Below are positions 7,481 to 15,902 of a DNA stretch of 64,000 nt, in pieces. The notes under the pieces were generated by a model. The model made no database searches. It was not told where the DNA came from and worked only from the letters and a program-made list of their open reading frames with translations. The stretch comes from SMWD01 sp002729875. GTDB lineage: Bacteria; Pseudomonadota; Gammaproteobacteria; Steroidobacterales; GCA-2729495. A program made the position numbers and the translations under genes. The stretch's first letter is position 1, and the number at the start of each line of letters is the position of its first letter. Where the stretch lies: contig DASCMH010000019.1 in assembly GCA_036010905.1 (NCBI GenBank), positions 1 to 64,000 on the forward strand. The letters are read 5' to 3'.

Positions 7481-8422
7481 TCAGGTTGAAATATTGTTTT
7501 TAGATGTGTGGACGGTAATCGCCAGATCGGGACAAAGCCATTCGCAGATCCGGCAACCAGTACAACGATCAGGATGAGTCAGAATTGCAATCTGCCGCGC
7601 ATCCATAGCAAGACAGCGCTCGGGACAAAACTTGACACAGATATCACACCCCTTACACCACGCCTCAGTAATCTCCAGCGTGGAAACAACATCGGCAGAC
7701 GAATCCGTGGTTTTCTCCGGATCTTGTTTGGTACGATCCGTCCAATCTTTGAGTTGAGTTTCACGATCGAAGGACAATGCCCATTCGCGACCGGCATCAA
7801 ATGCCCGGGTATTGGCTTCAATGGTTTTTGACGGAACAAACTTGCTGATCACAGATTTCCAGGCGGCGACCGGGAACTCCAGCGCAGTGGACAGGGCGCC
7901 GAGCAGCACCGTATTGGAAGCCTTCGGCACGCCCAGTTCAGTTGCAATCTCTGCGGCATCGAGCGCAAAACTATTGGTGACGCTATCCATGACCTCGGGT
8001 ACGGTTTCCCGGGTGTAGCCGGAAACCGCGCCCCTGCCCCTGTCACGACAGGCGAAGGGCGGAATTATATGCTGTGTATCCGTAATGAAAGTCCCGCTCT
8101 CCTGGTTGAGATAGGGCAACCAGCGCAGTCCTTCAGCCCACTCCAGCGCCACCAGGATATCGGCATCGCCCTCCAGTATGGTTGGTGAAAACACGCTGGA
8201 ACCAAAGCGCACGTGACTGAATACCGCGCCACCGCGCTTGGCCATGCCATGAACTTCACTCTGTTTCACCTGGTAGCCAAGTTCCTGGCTCAGGGAAGCG
8301 AGTACCTTGGAAACCATAATCACGCCCTGCCCGCCAACACCAACAATCAACACATTAGTCGGCCGCTCCGCAGCGACGCTGGTGGCAGGTATATCCGCCT
8401 TTAACGATTCGCGATTATTCAT
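7481..8422 (-). CDS. iorB: Indolepyruvate oxidoreductase beta subunit fused to a KorD-like 2[4Fe-4S] ferredoxin
   Basis: The first about 230 residues are IorB-like: glycine motif GVGGQGVIMVSK (from residue 28), then EVHGMAKRGGAVFSHVRFG, typical of the indolepyruvate ferredoxin oxidoreductase beta chain. A charged linker (about 230-250) leads to a ferredoxin domain with two clusters, C256/C259/C262/C266 and C287/C290/C293/C297 (WCKGCDICVKFCP and RCTGCRICEWLCP). Its opening TEAWCKGCDICVKFCP is like free KorD proteins. I chose the ATG at 8422, which overlaps the iorA stop as TAATG, giving 313 residues. An upstream in-frame extension would lie inside iorA. Ordinary IorB is about 200 residues and has no clusters, so this is a fusion. 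It could wire both the Ior and Kor enzymes to one ferredoxin module. Confidence 0.88.
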   Translation of the reverse strand: MNNRESLKADIPATSVAAERPTNVLIVGVGGQGVIMVSKVLASLSQELGYQVKQSEVHGMAKRGGAVFSHVRFGSSVFSPTILEGDADILVALEWAEGLRWLPYLNQESGTFITDTQHIIPPFACRDRGRGAVSGYTRETVPEVMDSVTNSFALDAAEIATELGVPKASNTVLLGALSTALEFPVAAWKSVISKFVPSKTIEANTRAFDAGREWALSFDRETQLKDWTDRTKQDPEKTTDSSADVVSTLEITEAWCKGCDICVKFCPERCLAMDARQIAILTHPDRCTGCRICEWLCPDLAITVHTSKNNIST

Positions 8423-10230
8423 TAAAGACTCGCCAACTGGATCGCATTGCTCGGACAAACCTGGGCGCACAAGCTGCATCCCATGCATTGTCCGGTGTCT
8501 ATGCCTACCTTGCGATGACCGTCATACGTCTCGTCGATCCACGCAATCGCGGGACAACCAAGATTCATACAGGCCTGACAAGCAACACAGGACTCACTCT
8601 TGATCCGGTATGCCTCACCGCGGATTTTCACCGGGTCAAGCACACACGGGCGATCAGAAATCAGTACGGAAACTCCTTTGAACTCAGTCGCTTCCCTCAG
8701 GGTCTGGTACATGGAGGCAAGGTCATATGAGTCCACATAACGAACCCACTTCACCCCGACAGATCGCACCAGTTCTTCAAAATTAACCTTTTCGGTCGCT
8801 TCGCCGCGTAAGGTGACGCCCGTGCCGGCATGATCCTGCCCGCCGGTCATCGCAGTAGTATGGTTATCCAGTATCATCACGGTGATATTGGCCTGGTTAT
8901 AAACCGCATCTATCAGCGGCGGGACACCGGCATGCAGGAACGTTGAATCGCCAATAGTCGCCACAATCGGCTTGCTTTCCGTTCCCGCCTTGGCCATACC
9001 CACTGCCATTCCGATACTGGAGCCCATGGCAACGCAAACATCGATCGCTCGCAACGGCTCTACTACCGCCAATGTGTAGCAACCGATATCACCGCACACC
9101 CGTGCATCAACCGTGCGCAATGCCATATAGCTGCTTGTATGAGGGCAGCCGGCGCAAAGCACCGGAGGTCGAACCAGCGGCTGCGAATTCAATCCGCGAG
9201 CGCCGACCTGAGCAGGCAGCAAACCGGCTTTAGCCAGGCCGTCGTGTACTATCCTGGGTGAAAACTCTCCTTCCCGAGAGAACAGAGTCTTGCCCTCTAC
9301 CTCAAATCCCATGTCCCGTACCGCCTGTTCAACCACCGGTTCGAGTTCTTCAACAACCAGGATTCGCTTCACCGAAGCACAGAATGCACGCAACTTTTCG
9401 CTCCTGACGGGCCAGGTAATCCCCAGTTTCAAAACATGGGCATCCGGCGCCACCTCTTTCACATAGGAGTAGGAGATTCCTGTGGTAATAATCCCGTAAT
9501 CAGCAGACCCCTCTTCCCAACGGTTCAAGGGCGAACTTATGCAGTACTCAGCCAGCGCCTGCTCACGCTCCAGAAGCATTGGATGACGCAGTCGCGCATG
9601 AGCAGGAATCATCACATTCTTGAGCGGGTTATCTTTGAAACCGAAAGCGGATACCGGCAATCTTTCTCCCACCTCTACTACACTTCGTGTATGTGAAAGA
9701 CGGGTCGTGCTGCGCACGATGACCGGCGTATCAAAACGCTCACTGATCTCGAATGCAATGCGCACGAATTCGAGAGCCTCCTGTGCATCGCTTGGTTCCA
9801 GCACCGGAACCATTGCCAGCGCAGCAAGTAATCGTGTGTCTTGCTCATTCTGGGAACTGTGGATGCCGGGGTCGTCGCAAACTACCAGCACCAGTCCGCC
9901 ATTCACACCAATATAGGTTTGCGACATCAACGAGTCGAGGGCAACGTTAAGCCCCACGTGTTTCATGGCGGCAAAGGCGCGTTCACCTGCAAATGAAGCA
10001 CCAATAGCAACATCAAGTGCTACTTTTTCATTGGTGGCCCACTGTGCCTCAATATCTTCACAGGGGTATTTTCCTACGGCCTCCATGATCTCGGTACTAG
10101 GTGTACCGGGATAGGCTACCGCAACCCGCACACCGGATTCCCAAACCCCGCGAGCGAGCGCCTCATTCCCCATCATGGTATGGGTCTCGGGCGCAGACAC
10201 TATCTCAACTTTTCCCACTTCAAGGTCCAC
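8422..10230 (-). CDS. iorA: Indolepyruvate ferredoxin oxidoreductase alpha subunit
   Basis: This 602-residue protein has the full IorA layout. The N-terminal pyrimidine-binding domain has AYPGTPSTEIME. The central domain is followed by the ThDP domain with CAGCPHTSSY, then GDSTFLHAGVPPL and ILDNHTTAMTGGQ. The C-terminal ferredoxin-like region has C548/C551/C554/C559 and C582/C585/C588/C592. The family converts aryl pyruvates (indolepyruvate, phenylpyruvate, 4-hydroxyphenylpyruvate) to arylacetyl-CoA with reduction of ferredoxin. The stop overlaps the iorB start (TAATG), and only 3 bases separate it from the cytochrome c gene upstream. This places aryl-pyruvate oxidation in the same transcript as amine oxidation. 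Confidence 0.95.
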   Translation of the reverse strand: MDLEVGKVEIVSAPETHTMMGNEALARGVWESGVRVAVAYPGTPSTEIMEAVGKYPCEDIEAQWATNEKVALDVAIGASFAGERAFAAMKHVGLNVALDSLMSQTYIGVNGGLVLVVCDDPGIHSSQNEQDTRLLAALAMVPVLEPSDAQEALEFVRIAFEISERFDTPVIVRSTTRLSHTRSVVEVGERLPVSAFGFKDNPLKNVMIPAHARLRHPMLLEREQALAEYCISSPLNRWEEGSADYGIITTGISYSYVKEVAPDAHVLKLGITWPVRSEKLRAFCASVKRILVVEELEPVVEQAVRDMGFEVEGKTLFSREGEFSPRIVHDGLAKAGLLPAQVGARGLNSQPLVRPPVLCAGCPHTSSYMALRTVDARVCGDIGCYTLAVVEPLRAIDVCVAMGSSIGMAVGMAKAGTESKPIVATIGDSTFLHAGVPPLIDAVYNQANITVMILDNHTTAMTGGQDHAGTGVTLRGEATEKVNFEELVRSVGVKWVRYVDSYDLASMYQTLREATEFKGVSVLISDRPCVLDPVKIRGEAYRIKSESCVACQACMNLGCPAIAWIDETYDGHRKVGIDTGQCMGCSLCAQVCPSNAIQLASL

Positions 10231-10233
10231 GTA

Positions 10234-10653
10234 TTATTGCTCCGGCATCAACGCAACCAGCATCGCACGGTGTTGATCGACTTCCATCAGCGGTTCCACT
10301 CGCAGCCTGCCTACTTCTTCTGCTGAATAGGGCTGAAACTCATCCGGCAACTCCCGGCGCGAAAACTTTACCAGCATCCAGTTAAGCAGTTCGGCCAGTT
10401 CTTCATTGCCAACTGCCGCATTTGCCGAACCGGGCACCTGCACTAAAAATTCCCTGCCACCGCCAACGCTTAGAAACCTGCCCATCTCACCTTTAAGGTT
10501 GGGCACCAGATTATAAGAACCCATTCCCTCCGGACCATGGCAACCACGACAATGAACAAAATAGTTGAATTCCGCCCTGTCAATACCCGGGTCGGCTACT
10601 ACCCCACCACCAAGAAGCAAAAAAATTGTGAACAATAAAAAAGGTCTCATCAT
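10234..10653 (-). CDS. Periplasmic mono-haem cytochrome c (aau orf-2-like)
   Basis: The protein has 139 residues when started at the ATG at 10653, one base behind the aauA stop; a longer in-frame reading would lie inside aauA. Residues 1-20 form a signal peptide (MMRPFLLFTIFLLLGGG, cleaved near VVA-D). One haem site, CRGCH, is at 35-39. Candidate methionine ligands (M44, M56) follow. The Alcaligenes faecalis aromatic amine utilisation cluster is reported to carry a small periplasmic mono-haem cytochrome (orf-2) right after aauA, and this gene sits in the same place. A role as electron acceptor of the amine dehydrogenase, in place of amicyanin or azurin, is inferred. Confidence 0.8.
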   Translation of the reverse strand: MMRPFLLFTIFLLLGGGVVADPGIDRAEFNYFVHCRGCHGPEGMGSYNLVPNLKGEMGRFLSVGGGREFLVQVPGSANAAVGNEELAELLNWMLVKFSRRELPDEFQPYSAEEVGRLRVEPLMEVDQHRAMLVALMPEQ

Positions 10654-10654
10654 T

Positions 10655-11176
10655 CTATTCCCGTTTCTCAAGAGCCACACCAACCAGAATCGCGGTGGAG
10701 CAATTGTAAATCGTGCTTTTTGTGCCCAGACACCAATTGATGTCATTGGCCGCATCGGGTCGGTACATGGGTTTATCGCTCTCATTACGGGTACACAGAC
10801 AATTCCCGCATGATGATTTGCCACAACAATCGTTGTAGGACACGATGTAGTTTTTTCCGTCTTCCGGGTTCTGACAGGTACCGATCCAGGTTATCGGTGA
10901 CATCTCTGTACCTGGCGGGCAACTGTTGACAGTCCCGCCGCAACAACTGCATAAAAACCCATCAATACCGCAGTAACGCCAATAGTCACAACTGTTAGGG
11001 TCACCGCTTTCTGACACTGGTGCAGTATTGTCGGCAGCACGCGCTACGGGTAACAAGGGCACTGCGGAAGCACCAACCAAAACCGTACCCAGCTTTCTGA
11101 TCATGCTCCGCCGGGAAGCATTTTGTGCCAGAGTGCGCGAAGAATTTTGTATCCAACGGTCTAACCAATTCATCAT
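10655..11176 (-). CDS. aauA: Amine dehydrogenase light chain with TTQ cofactor (aromatic amine dehydrogenase type)
   Basis: This 173-residue precursor has a long Tat-like leader (SRRSMIRKLG near residue 21, cleaved after ARA) and a Cys-rich mature part with 14 Cys. The two tryptophans that become tryptophan tryptophylquinone are W97 (PITWIGTC) and W148 (DINWC). They are 51 residues apart, the same distance as W57 and W108 of methylamine dehydrogenase. The catalytic aspartate is D116 in SYNDCCGK, and a second conserved Asp is in CGIDGFLC (D72). All maturation residues are therefore kept. MauA and AauA cannot be separated by eye. The aromatic choice rests on the arylacetate and arylpyruvate genes in the same operon. 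The start overlaps the mauD-like stop by ATGA. Confidence 0.93.
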   Translation of the reverse strand: MMNWLDRWIQNSSRTLAQNASRRSMIRKLGTVLVGASAVPLLPVARAADNTAPVSESGDPNSCDYWRYCGIDGFLCSCCGGTVNSCPPGTEMSPITWIGTCQNPEDGKNYIVSYNDCCGKSSCGNCLCTRNESDKPMYRPDAANDINWCLGTKSTIYNCSTAILVGVALEKRE

Positions 11177-11802
11177 TGATCCCCTGCTATTTCATGTTGT
11201 CTGCCCGTGCGCTCAGTACGACCGAGGTACTCCTGGATAGAGGCCACATTCTGCTCTTTGGCTTCAAATAGACTATCCAGGTGTTCGCGTGAGTTAACGA
11301 TCCCCATCGAGGCAATTTTCCCGTCAGCATCGATCAGTACCGCATAAGGTAATTTGGCTACCCCGTAAGCCATGCCCAGTGATCTGGAAACTACGTAAGG
11401 AAATGCTGTCAGGTCATGCTCGGCAACATATCCACTGTGGTCCGCATCATCACCATCACTGGACAAAACCAGATCCAGCCACGCCTGTTCGCTCTTTGCG
11501 CCAGAGCGAATAACCGGCAACAGCGAGTGGCAAACATGACAATCCGGTGACAGGAAAAAAAGCAATTGAGAGCGGCTCTTCACAGCCCCGGCGCCCACCG
11601 ATATCGGTTTGCCGGTGATCGTTTCAAGGGTCAGATCAGGTGCGCTCATACCCACCTTGAGCTGACTGTTAATCATCAGAGCGCCCGCCGGTGCGACCCG
11701 CTCATAGAGCACGCCGATTTGCCGGGCAAGCGCAATTACGATAACGACCAGCACGATCAACGCAACCCACAGCAGCAGATTGGATATTGCCAGTGCTGTC
11801 AT
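11173..11802 (-). CDS. aauD: Amine dehydrogenase accessory protein MauD/AauD
   Basis: This 209-residue membrane-anchored thioredoxin-like protein has one N-terminal membrane segment (residues about 5-27), then a periplasmic thioredoxin fold with the redox motif SPDCHVCHSLLPV. In the MADH and AADH systems MauD/AauD is needed to form or isomerise the six disulfides of the light chain and for its stability. It starts with ATGA overlap on the mauE-like gene and overlaps aauA in the same way, consistent with coordinated production of light chain and chaperone. Confidence 0.92.
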   Translation of the reverse strand: MTALAISNLLLWVALIVLVVIVIALARQIGVLYERVAPAGALMINSQLKVGMSAPDLTLETITGKPISVGAGAVKSRSQLLFFLSPDCHVCHSLLPVIRSGAKSEQAWLDLVLSSDGDDADHSGYVAEHDLTAFPYVVSRSLGMAYGVAKLPYAVLIDADGKIASMGIVNSREHLDSLFEAKEQNVASIQEYLGRTERTGRQHEIAGDQ

Positions 11803-12335
11803 GTTCCCCGCCTCATTTCATTCAGCTTCAGCTGATTCTCAAGTAAAATCCCGCAACCTTGATAGATCACAATGGCCAGCAAGCTGGCACATATCGTCGT
11901 CAACCAGTCGATCCAGACCAGTGCCCGTAAAGGCATGGCAACCAGAGTTGCCCCCGCCAGTGTCACCAGGAAAATATTGCGCACAACAAGATGCCAGCTA
12001 ATCGGCTGCTGACTCCCCGGACCCGAACAACCACAATCAATGTCGCTGCGACCACGCAGAAGATTGAACCCGATCGCCAGCGCATAGACTGTCAACACAA
12101 CCATGCCCGCTACCACCGCGGTTGTCCGAACATTTCCAAGCAACAGGCCGATACCGATCGCCGCTTCCATGAGACCCACAATCCACGCATAAAAGGTATG
12201 CGCCGGGAATGGTAATAACTGATAGTTATCGAGGACGACTTTGAAACGATCCGGCTGGCGCAACTTGTGCCAGGCTGCCGAGATAAAAACCCAGCTTAGC
12301 AACAGGCTGATCACATGATTGTAGACAGGATCCAT
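11799..12335 (-). CDS. aauE: Amine dehydrogenase accessory membrane protein MauE/AauE
   Basis: The ATG at 12335, one base behind the heavy-chain stop, gives 178 residues (MDPVYNHVISLLLSWVFI). The longer in-frame reading would run into the heavy-chain gene. Four to five membrane segments of the MauE/DoxX-like family are visible. A CGCSG motif in the loop after DIDCGCSGPGS gives a possible redox-active Cys pair, which fits the view that MauE and MauD work together in disulfide handling for the light chain. MauE is an obligatory part of mau and aau clusters. Confidence 0.9.
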   Translation of the reverse strand: MDPVYNHVISLLLSWVFISAAWHKLRQPDRFKVVLDNYQLLPFPAHTFYAWIVGLMEAAIGIGLLLGNVRTTAVVAGMVVLTVYALAIGFNLLRGRSDIDCGCSGPGSQQPISWHLVVRNIFLVTLAGATLVAMPLRALVWIDWLTTICASLLAIVIYQGCGILLENQLKLNEMRRGT

Positions 12336-12336
12336 G

Positions 12337-13479
12337 TCAGTTTGCCTGATACACCACGAACGGTGTTTCCTGTGCATGGGGACCCAGGGTACGCAGGTAC
12401 TCTCCCGTCGTGGCGCTATAAACATCCAGCGCCATTTCCGCATTGGTGACAACCATCAGTGGTTTCTGATCCGGAGTGACCATCACGGATACACCCCAGG
12501 TTTTCAATTTAATGCGTGCGCGCCGCTGACGGCTGTGCAGGTCAAATACCCAGACCTCAGGCCCGCCGTCCTTGTGACTACCGTTATAGCCCTCCGGGTG
12601 CATAAGTATATAAAGGTTCGATCCGTTAACCGCGTTGAGCTGCCAGCCACCGGGACGCCAGCCCTCATCTGCCTCGCCGACCAGAGACCATGCATCCCCG
12701 ACAACCGGTCGGGTTGAACTCAAATCGACCGGGTATACAACCCCGGTAAAGGTCTGAAAATAGCCAACACCATCGACAATAACCGGCTTTTCAAACAACG
12801 GATCAACATTTGAATCGAAGAACGGCTCGCTGCGATATTTCTCAACCACCTCTCCGTCTTCATCCAATACCACACCGAAAAACCGGCCATTGCTGCACAA
12901 CGAACTGAACCCGCGTTTACCCGTCGGGTATATCAGTACGCAACCGGGTGTCGGTATCTCATTCAGCACTTTGCGCGCCGCCACATCTACAACAGTTACA
13001 GATGTCGCAGGGGTCAGATTGAAGACCAGCAACATCCTTTCATTATCGATCAACTGTAGTGCGTATTTTTCCGGCATGCTGCTGGAACGCTTGCCACCGG
13101 GCAGAATGACCTCGGCAACCGGTGCCAGCGTTGCCTTATCGTAGATCGTGACTACGTCGGTACGTTCACCACGCACACCGCGACTATAAAAGGTTTCTGC
13201 AACATACATCTCCGACCGCGAGACCGACTGGGCAAACTGGCCAATGAAGGAACTGTTGACCATGCCCTTAAACTGCTGCGCAGCCGTTTCGGCATCAGCA
13301 TCCAGCACCACCATCCTGCCTTCCAGCATATGGAAAAATGCGGCATCATGGGCGATCACCCAGTGATCCGGATAAGATGAAGGCAACTGCTCGACCCTGC
13401 CTAACGTTTCTGCAGTAAAAGCAGCCGTTACCGTTGTCCAGAACAAGCATGCCATAACCAGTATTCGTCCGGTATTCAT
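12337..13479 (-). CDS. aauB: Amine dehydrogenase heavy chain (aromatic amine dehydrogenase type)
   Basis: This 380-residue precursor has a signal peptide (MNTGRILVMACLFW, cleaved near AFTA). The rest shows the repeats of the seven-bladed propeller heavy chain of MADH/AADH: VAHDAAFFHMLEGRMVVLDA, then VTIYDKATLAPVAEVILPGG, LIDNERMLLVFNLTPATSVT, and near the end PEVWVFDLHSRQRRARIKLK. In the alpha2beta2 enzyme the heavy chain frames the active site over the TTQ light chain. The ATG overlaps the aldehyde-dehydrogenase stop (TAATG), with GGAGTG as ribosome binding site. It oxidises a primary amine to aldehyde and ammonia in the periplasm. Confidence 0.93.
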   Translation of the reverse strand: MNTGRILVMACLFWTTVTAAFTAETLGRVEQLPSSYPDHWVIAHDAAFFHMLEGRMVVLDADAETAAQQFKGMVNSSFIGQFAQSVSRSEMYVAETFYSRGVRGERTDVVTIYDKATLAPVAEVILPGGKRSSSMPEKYALQLIDNERMLLVFNLTPATSVTVVDVAARKVLNEIPTPGCVLIYPTGKRGFSSLCSNGRFFGVVLDEDGEVVEKYRSEPFFDSNVDPLFEKPVIVDGVGYFQTFTGVVYPVDLSSTRPVVGDAWSLVGEADEGWRPGGWQLNAVNGSNLYILMHPEGYNGSHKDGGPEVWVFDLHSRQRRARIKLKTWGVSVMVTPDQKPLMVVTNAEMALDVYSATTGEYLRTLGPHAQETPFVVYQAN

Positions 13480-14900
13480 TACACTCCACCTTTGGCGATA
13501 TTCACCACCTGCACTGATGTATATTCCTCCAGCCCTTCCTGGCCGAACTCAACACCAAACCCGGACTGCTTTACGCCACCAAAAGGAACATCAGGCCTAA
13601 TATCTCCATGGATATTTACCCAGGCGGTTCCACACTCAAGGCGCCCGGCAAGTTCTGCGGCCTTATCAAGATCACCGGACCAGATCGAGCCACCAAGACC
13701 ATTTTCAGACCGGTTGGCCCGTTCGATTGCATCATCGATATCGCTGTACTTAATCACGGGCAAAGCCGGACCAAATTGTTCTTCGTCCACCAATCTGCAT
13801 CCCTCGCTGACATCGCGAATAATTGTCAACGGGTAGAAATAGCCTGGGCCACCGGTCGGGCTGCCACCGCACAAAGCATGACCACCCATCGCCACAGCTT
13901 CATCCACCATCGAACAAACCTTGTCATACTGCATCTTGTTCTGAATGGGTCCCTGCAAGTTGTTCTCATCCAGCCCGTTGCCCATGGGAATCTGACTCGC
14001 AGCCGCGGCCAATGCCGCGCACATCTCATCATAAATCGACTCATGAACATAAAGCCGTTTCAAGGCGGCACAGGTTTGCCCATTATTGAGAAACGCTCCG
14101 CCAATGATTTTTTCGCTGACGGCAGGCGGATCAACATCCGGAAGAACAATACCAGCGTCATTGCCACCCAGTTCCAGGGTCAGGCGTTTCAATGTATCGG
14201 CCGCGCTACCCATCACCTTCCTGCCCGTGGCGCAAGAACCGGTAAAAACTATTTTCTGAATGCCCGGATGCTCGGTCATCGCCTGACCCAGTTCATCCTT
14301 GCCGGCAACTGCATTGATCACCCCAGCGGGTAGTACTTCGCTGATTAGTTCGACCAACCGCAACGTACTCAGCGGTGTATAGGGTGACGGTTTAATCACC
14401 ACGGTATTGCCTGAGCGAATCGCGGGAATGACATGCCAGATAGCGATCATCAACGGCCAGTTCCAGGGTGTAATCGAACCGACCACGCCGATCGCTTTGC
14501 GATGCAATTCAACCCGAGCCTGGGAAGAATCATCCAGTACTTTGACCGGCAACTGCAGCGCCGCCGTGGCTCCGGTCCAGGCAATGCAGCCGCCCAACTC
14601 GAACTCCGAACCCATGCCCTTGAGTGGCTTGCCTTGCTCGCGGGTCAGCAATGCGGCCAGTTCACCTGCGTTTGCCTCGATCACGCCGGCAATTTTCTGC
14701 ACGGCTTCAACCCGCTCTTGATCCGGCACCATGCTCCAGCTCTTGAAGGCCCGCGACGCTGCCGCCACAGCCTCATCAAGCCGGGCTCTGGTTGCTACAG
14801 GACATTGCCCCACCAGTTCACCAGTGGCAGGATTCCTGATATCCAGCCACTCATCAGCAGACCCTTTCCTGCCATCGATGATTAATCCGAATTCAGGCAT
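13479..14900 (-). CDS. NAD(P)-dependent aldehyde dehydrogenase (arylacetaldehyde oxidation inferred)
   Basis: This 473-residue ALDH-superfamily protein has all key residues: TPWNWPLMIAIWHVIPA (oxyanion Asn and nucleotide site), the Glu in LELGGND (E243), and the catalytic Cys in NNGQTCAALKR (C277). It is cytoplasmic (no signal peptide), so aldehyde made in the periplasm would have to enter the cell. It is placed between the regulator (30-base gap) and the heavy-chain gene (1-base overlap). A phenylacetaldehyde or similar substrate is inferred from position. The sequence alone also fits betaine- or succinate-semialdehyde-type enzymes. Confidence 0.88.
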   Translation of the reverse strand: MPEFGLIIDGRKGSADEWLDIRNPATGELVGQCPVATRARLDEAVAAASRAFKSWSMVPDQERVEAVQKIAGVIEANAGELAALLTREQGKPLKGMGSEFELGGCIAWTGATAALQLPVKVLDDSSQARVELHRKAIGVVGSITPWNWPLMIAIWHVIPAIRSGNTVVIKPSPYTPLSTLRLVELISEVLPAGVINAVAGKDELGQAMTEHPGIQKIVFTGSCATGRKVMGSAADTLKRLTLELGGNDAGIVLPDVDPPAVSEKIIGGAFLNNGQTCAALKRLYVHESIYDEMCAALAAAASQIPMGNGLDENNLQGPIQNKMQYDKVCSMVDEAVAMGGHALCGGSPTGGPGYFYPLTIIRDVSEGCRLVDEEQFGPALPVIKYSDIDDAIERANRSENGLGGSIWSGDLDKAAELAGRLECGTAWVNIHGDIRPDVPFGGVKQSGFGVEFGQEGLEEYTSVQVVNIAKGGV

Positions 14901-14930
14901 TACATAACCTCCGCATCATAAGTAGTCCCG

Positions 14931-15869
14931 TTAAACTCGGTGCTGGCAATTCTTGTCATATATGTATTGGTATCCTGCAGACTGATCAGTCTGCTTGATG
15001 CCATCAGGCAATGTCCGGACAACTGCATCGAGGCTTTCTTCAATGGTTAGATCTGATGTATCCACGGTCACGTGAGCCTTGGCATAAAATGACTCGCGCT
15101 CGCTGAGTATCAGACGCAGATCGGACATGACATCGTCATGATCGAGCATCGGTCGCCGCTCGCCTTGGTCGACGACACGTTCCATGTGCTTCTCAGCCCT
15201 GGCCCGCAGCCAAACTATATGACAGGTAGTCAGCAGCATATTCAAAAGCCGCGGTTCGGCTACGATACTGCCACCCGCTTCGATCACACAACGATCATGA
15301 CGTTTGAGTGTTTCGACCAGGGCCTGCTCTTCCAACCGCCGATAGCCCGCCTGCCCGGACAAGGCAAAAATTTCCGGGACATCCATCCCGGCCAAGGTCT
15401 CAATGGCTCCGACGAGGTGTATGAAGGGCAAACCCAGACGCTTGCCCAGCAGGGTTCCGATAGTGGTTTTACCCGCACCACGCAGACCAATCAACGCAAC
15501 GCGACGTTGCGGATTGGTCGATAATGAAAACCGTTCGTAGAGCATCTGCAGCGCAAGTTTCTGCTCATCAGGTCCCAACTCCCCGAGCAACTCCGATACC
15601 AGCACTTGTTCAGCGGTCTGGTGGTCACGAATTTGCAGCAGTTCAGCGGCTTCGATCTTCAGGGCCGCAGCGACCCGGTCCAGCAATGCAATGGAAATGT
15701 TCCCGCGTCCCTGCTCCAGTTGCGCCAGGTATCGCTCGGAAACTTCAGAATGCATTGCCAGCATCTTGCGGGTCAGGCCCCGCAGAGCCCGCAAACTCCT
15801 GACCTTCTTGCCGACAAGAGTCAGCAACCCGGTATTTTCTACAGGGTTAGTATACGATAGTGCAGCCAA
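14931..15869 (-). CDS. BzdR/BoxR-type regulator: XRE DNA-binding domain plus shikimate-kinase-like domain
   Basis: This 312-residue protein has an XRE helix-turn-helix at about residues 15-77 (LVGKKVRSLRALRGLTRKML, then SEVSERYLAQLEQGRGNISI), a short linker, and a shikimate-kinase-like P-loop domain with GLRGAGKTT at 128-136. This two-domain build is that of BzdR and BoxR, the benzoyl-CoA-sensing repressors of benzoate clusters. As first gene of the amine/arylpyruvate operon it probably controls that operon. By analogy the effector would be an aryl-CoA such as phenylacetyl-CoA, which is exactly what the operon makes. The effector is inference. Confidence 0.88.
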   Translation of the reverse strand: MAALSYTNPVENTGLLTLVGKKVRSLRALRGLTRKMLAMHSEVSERYLAQLEQGRGNISIALLDRVAAALKIEAAELLQIRDHQTAEQVLVSELLGELGPDEQKLALQMLYERFSLSTNPQRRVALIGLRGAGKTTIGTLLGKRLGLPFIHLVGAIETLAGMDVPEIFALSGQAGYRRLEEQALVETLKRHDRCVIEAGGSIVAEPRLLNMLLTTCHIVWLRARAEKHMERVVDQGERRPMLDHDDVMSDLRLILSERESFYAKAHVTVDTSDLTIEESLDAVVRTLPDGIKQTDQSAGYQYIYDKNCQHRV

Positions 15870-15902
15870 TGAATTACTCGAATGAACAATAGTTCCTATT
15901 AG

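Noticed and set aside
4961..8422. Phenylglyoxylate dehydrogenase (PadEFGHI) instead of Ior plus Kor
   Set aside because: No PadH-like flavoprotein gene is present, and the first two genes are clearly IorA- and IorB-like.
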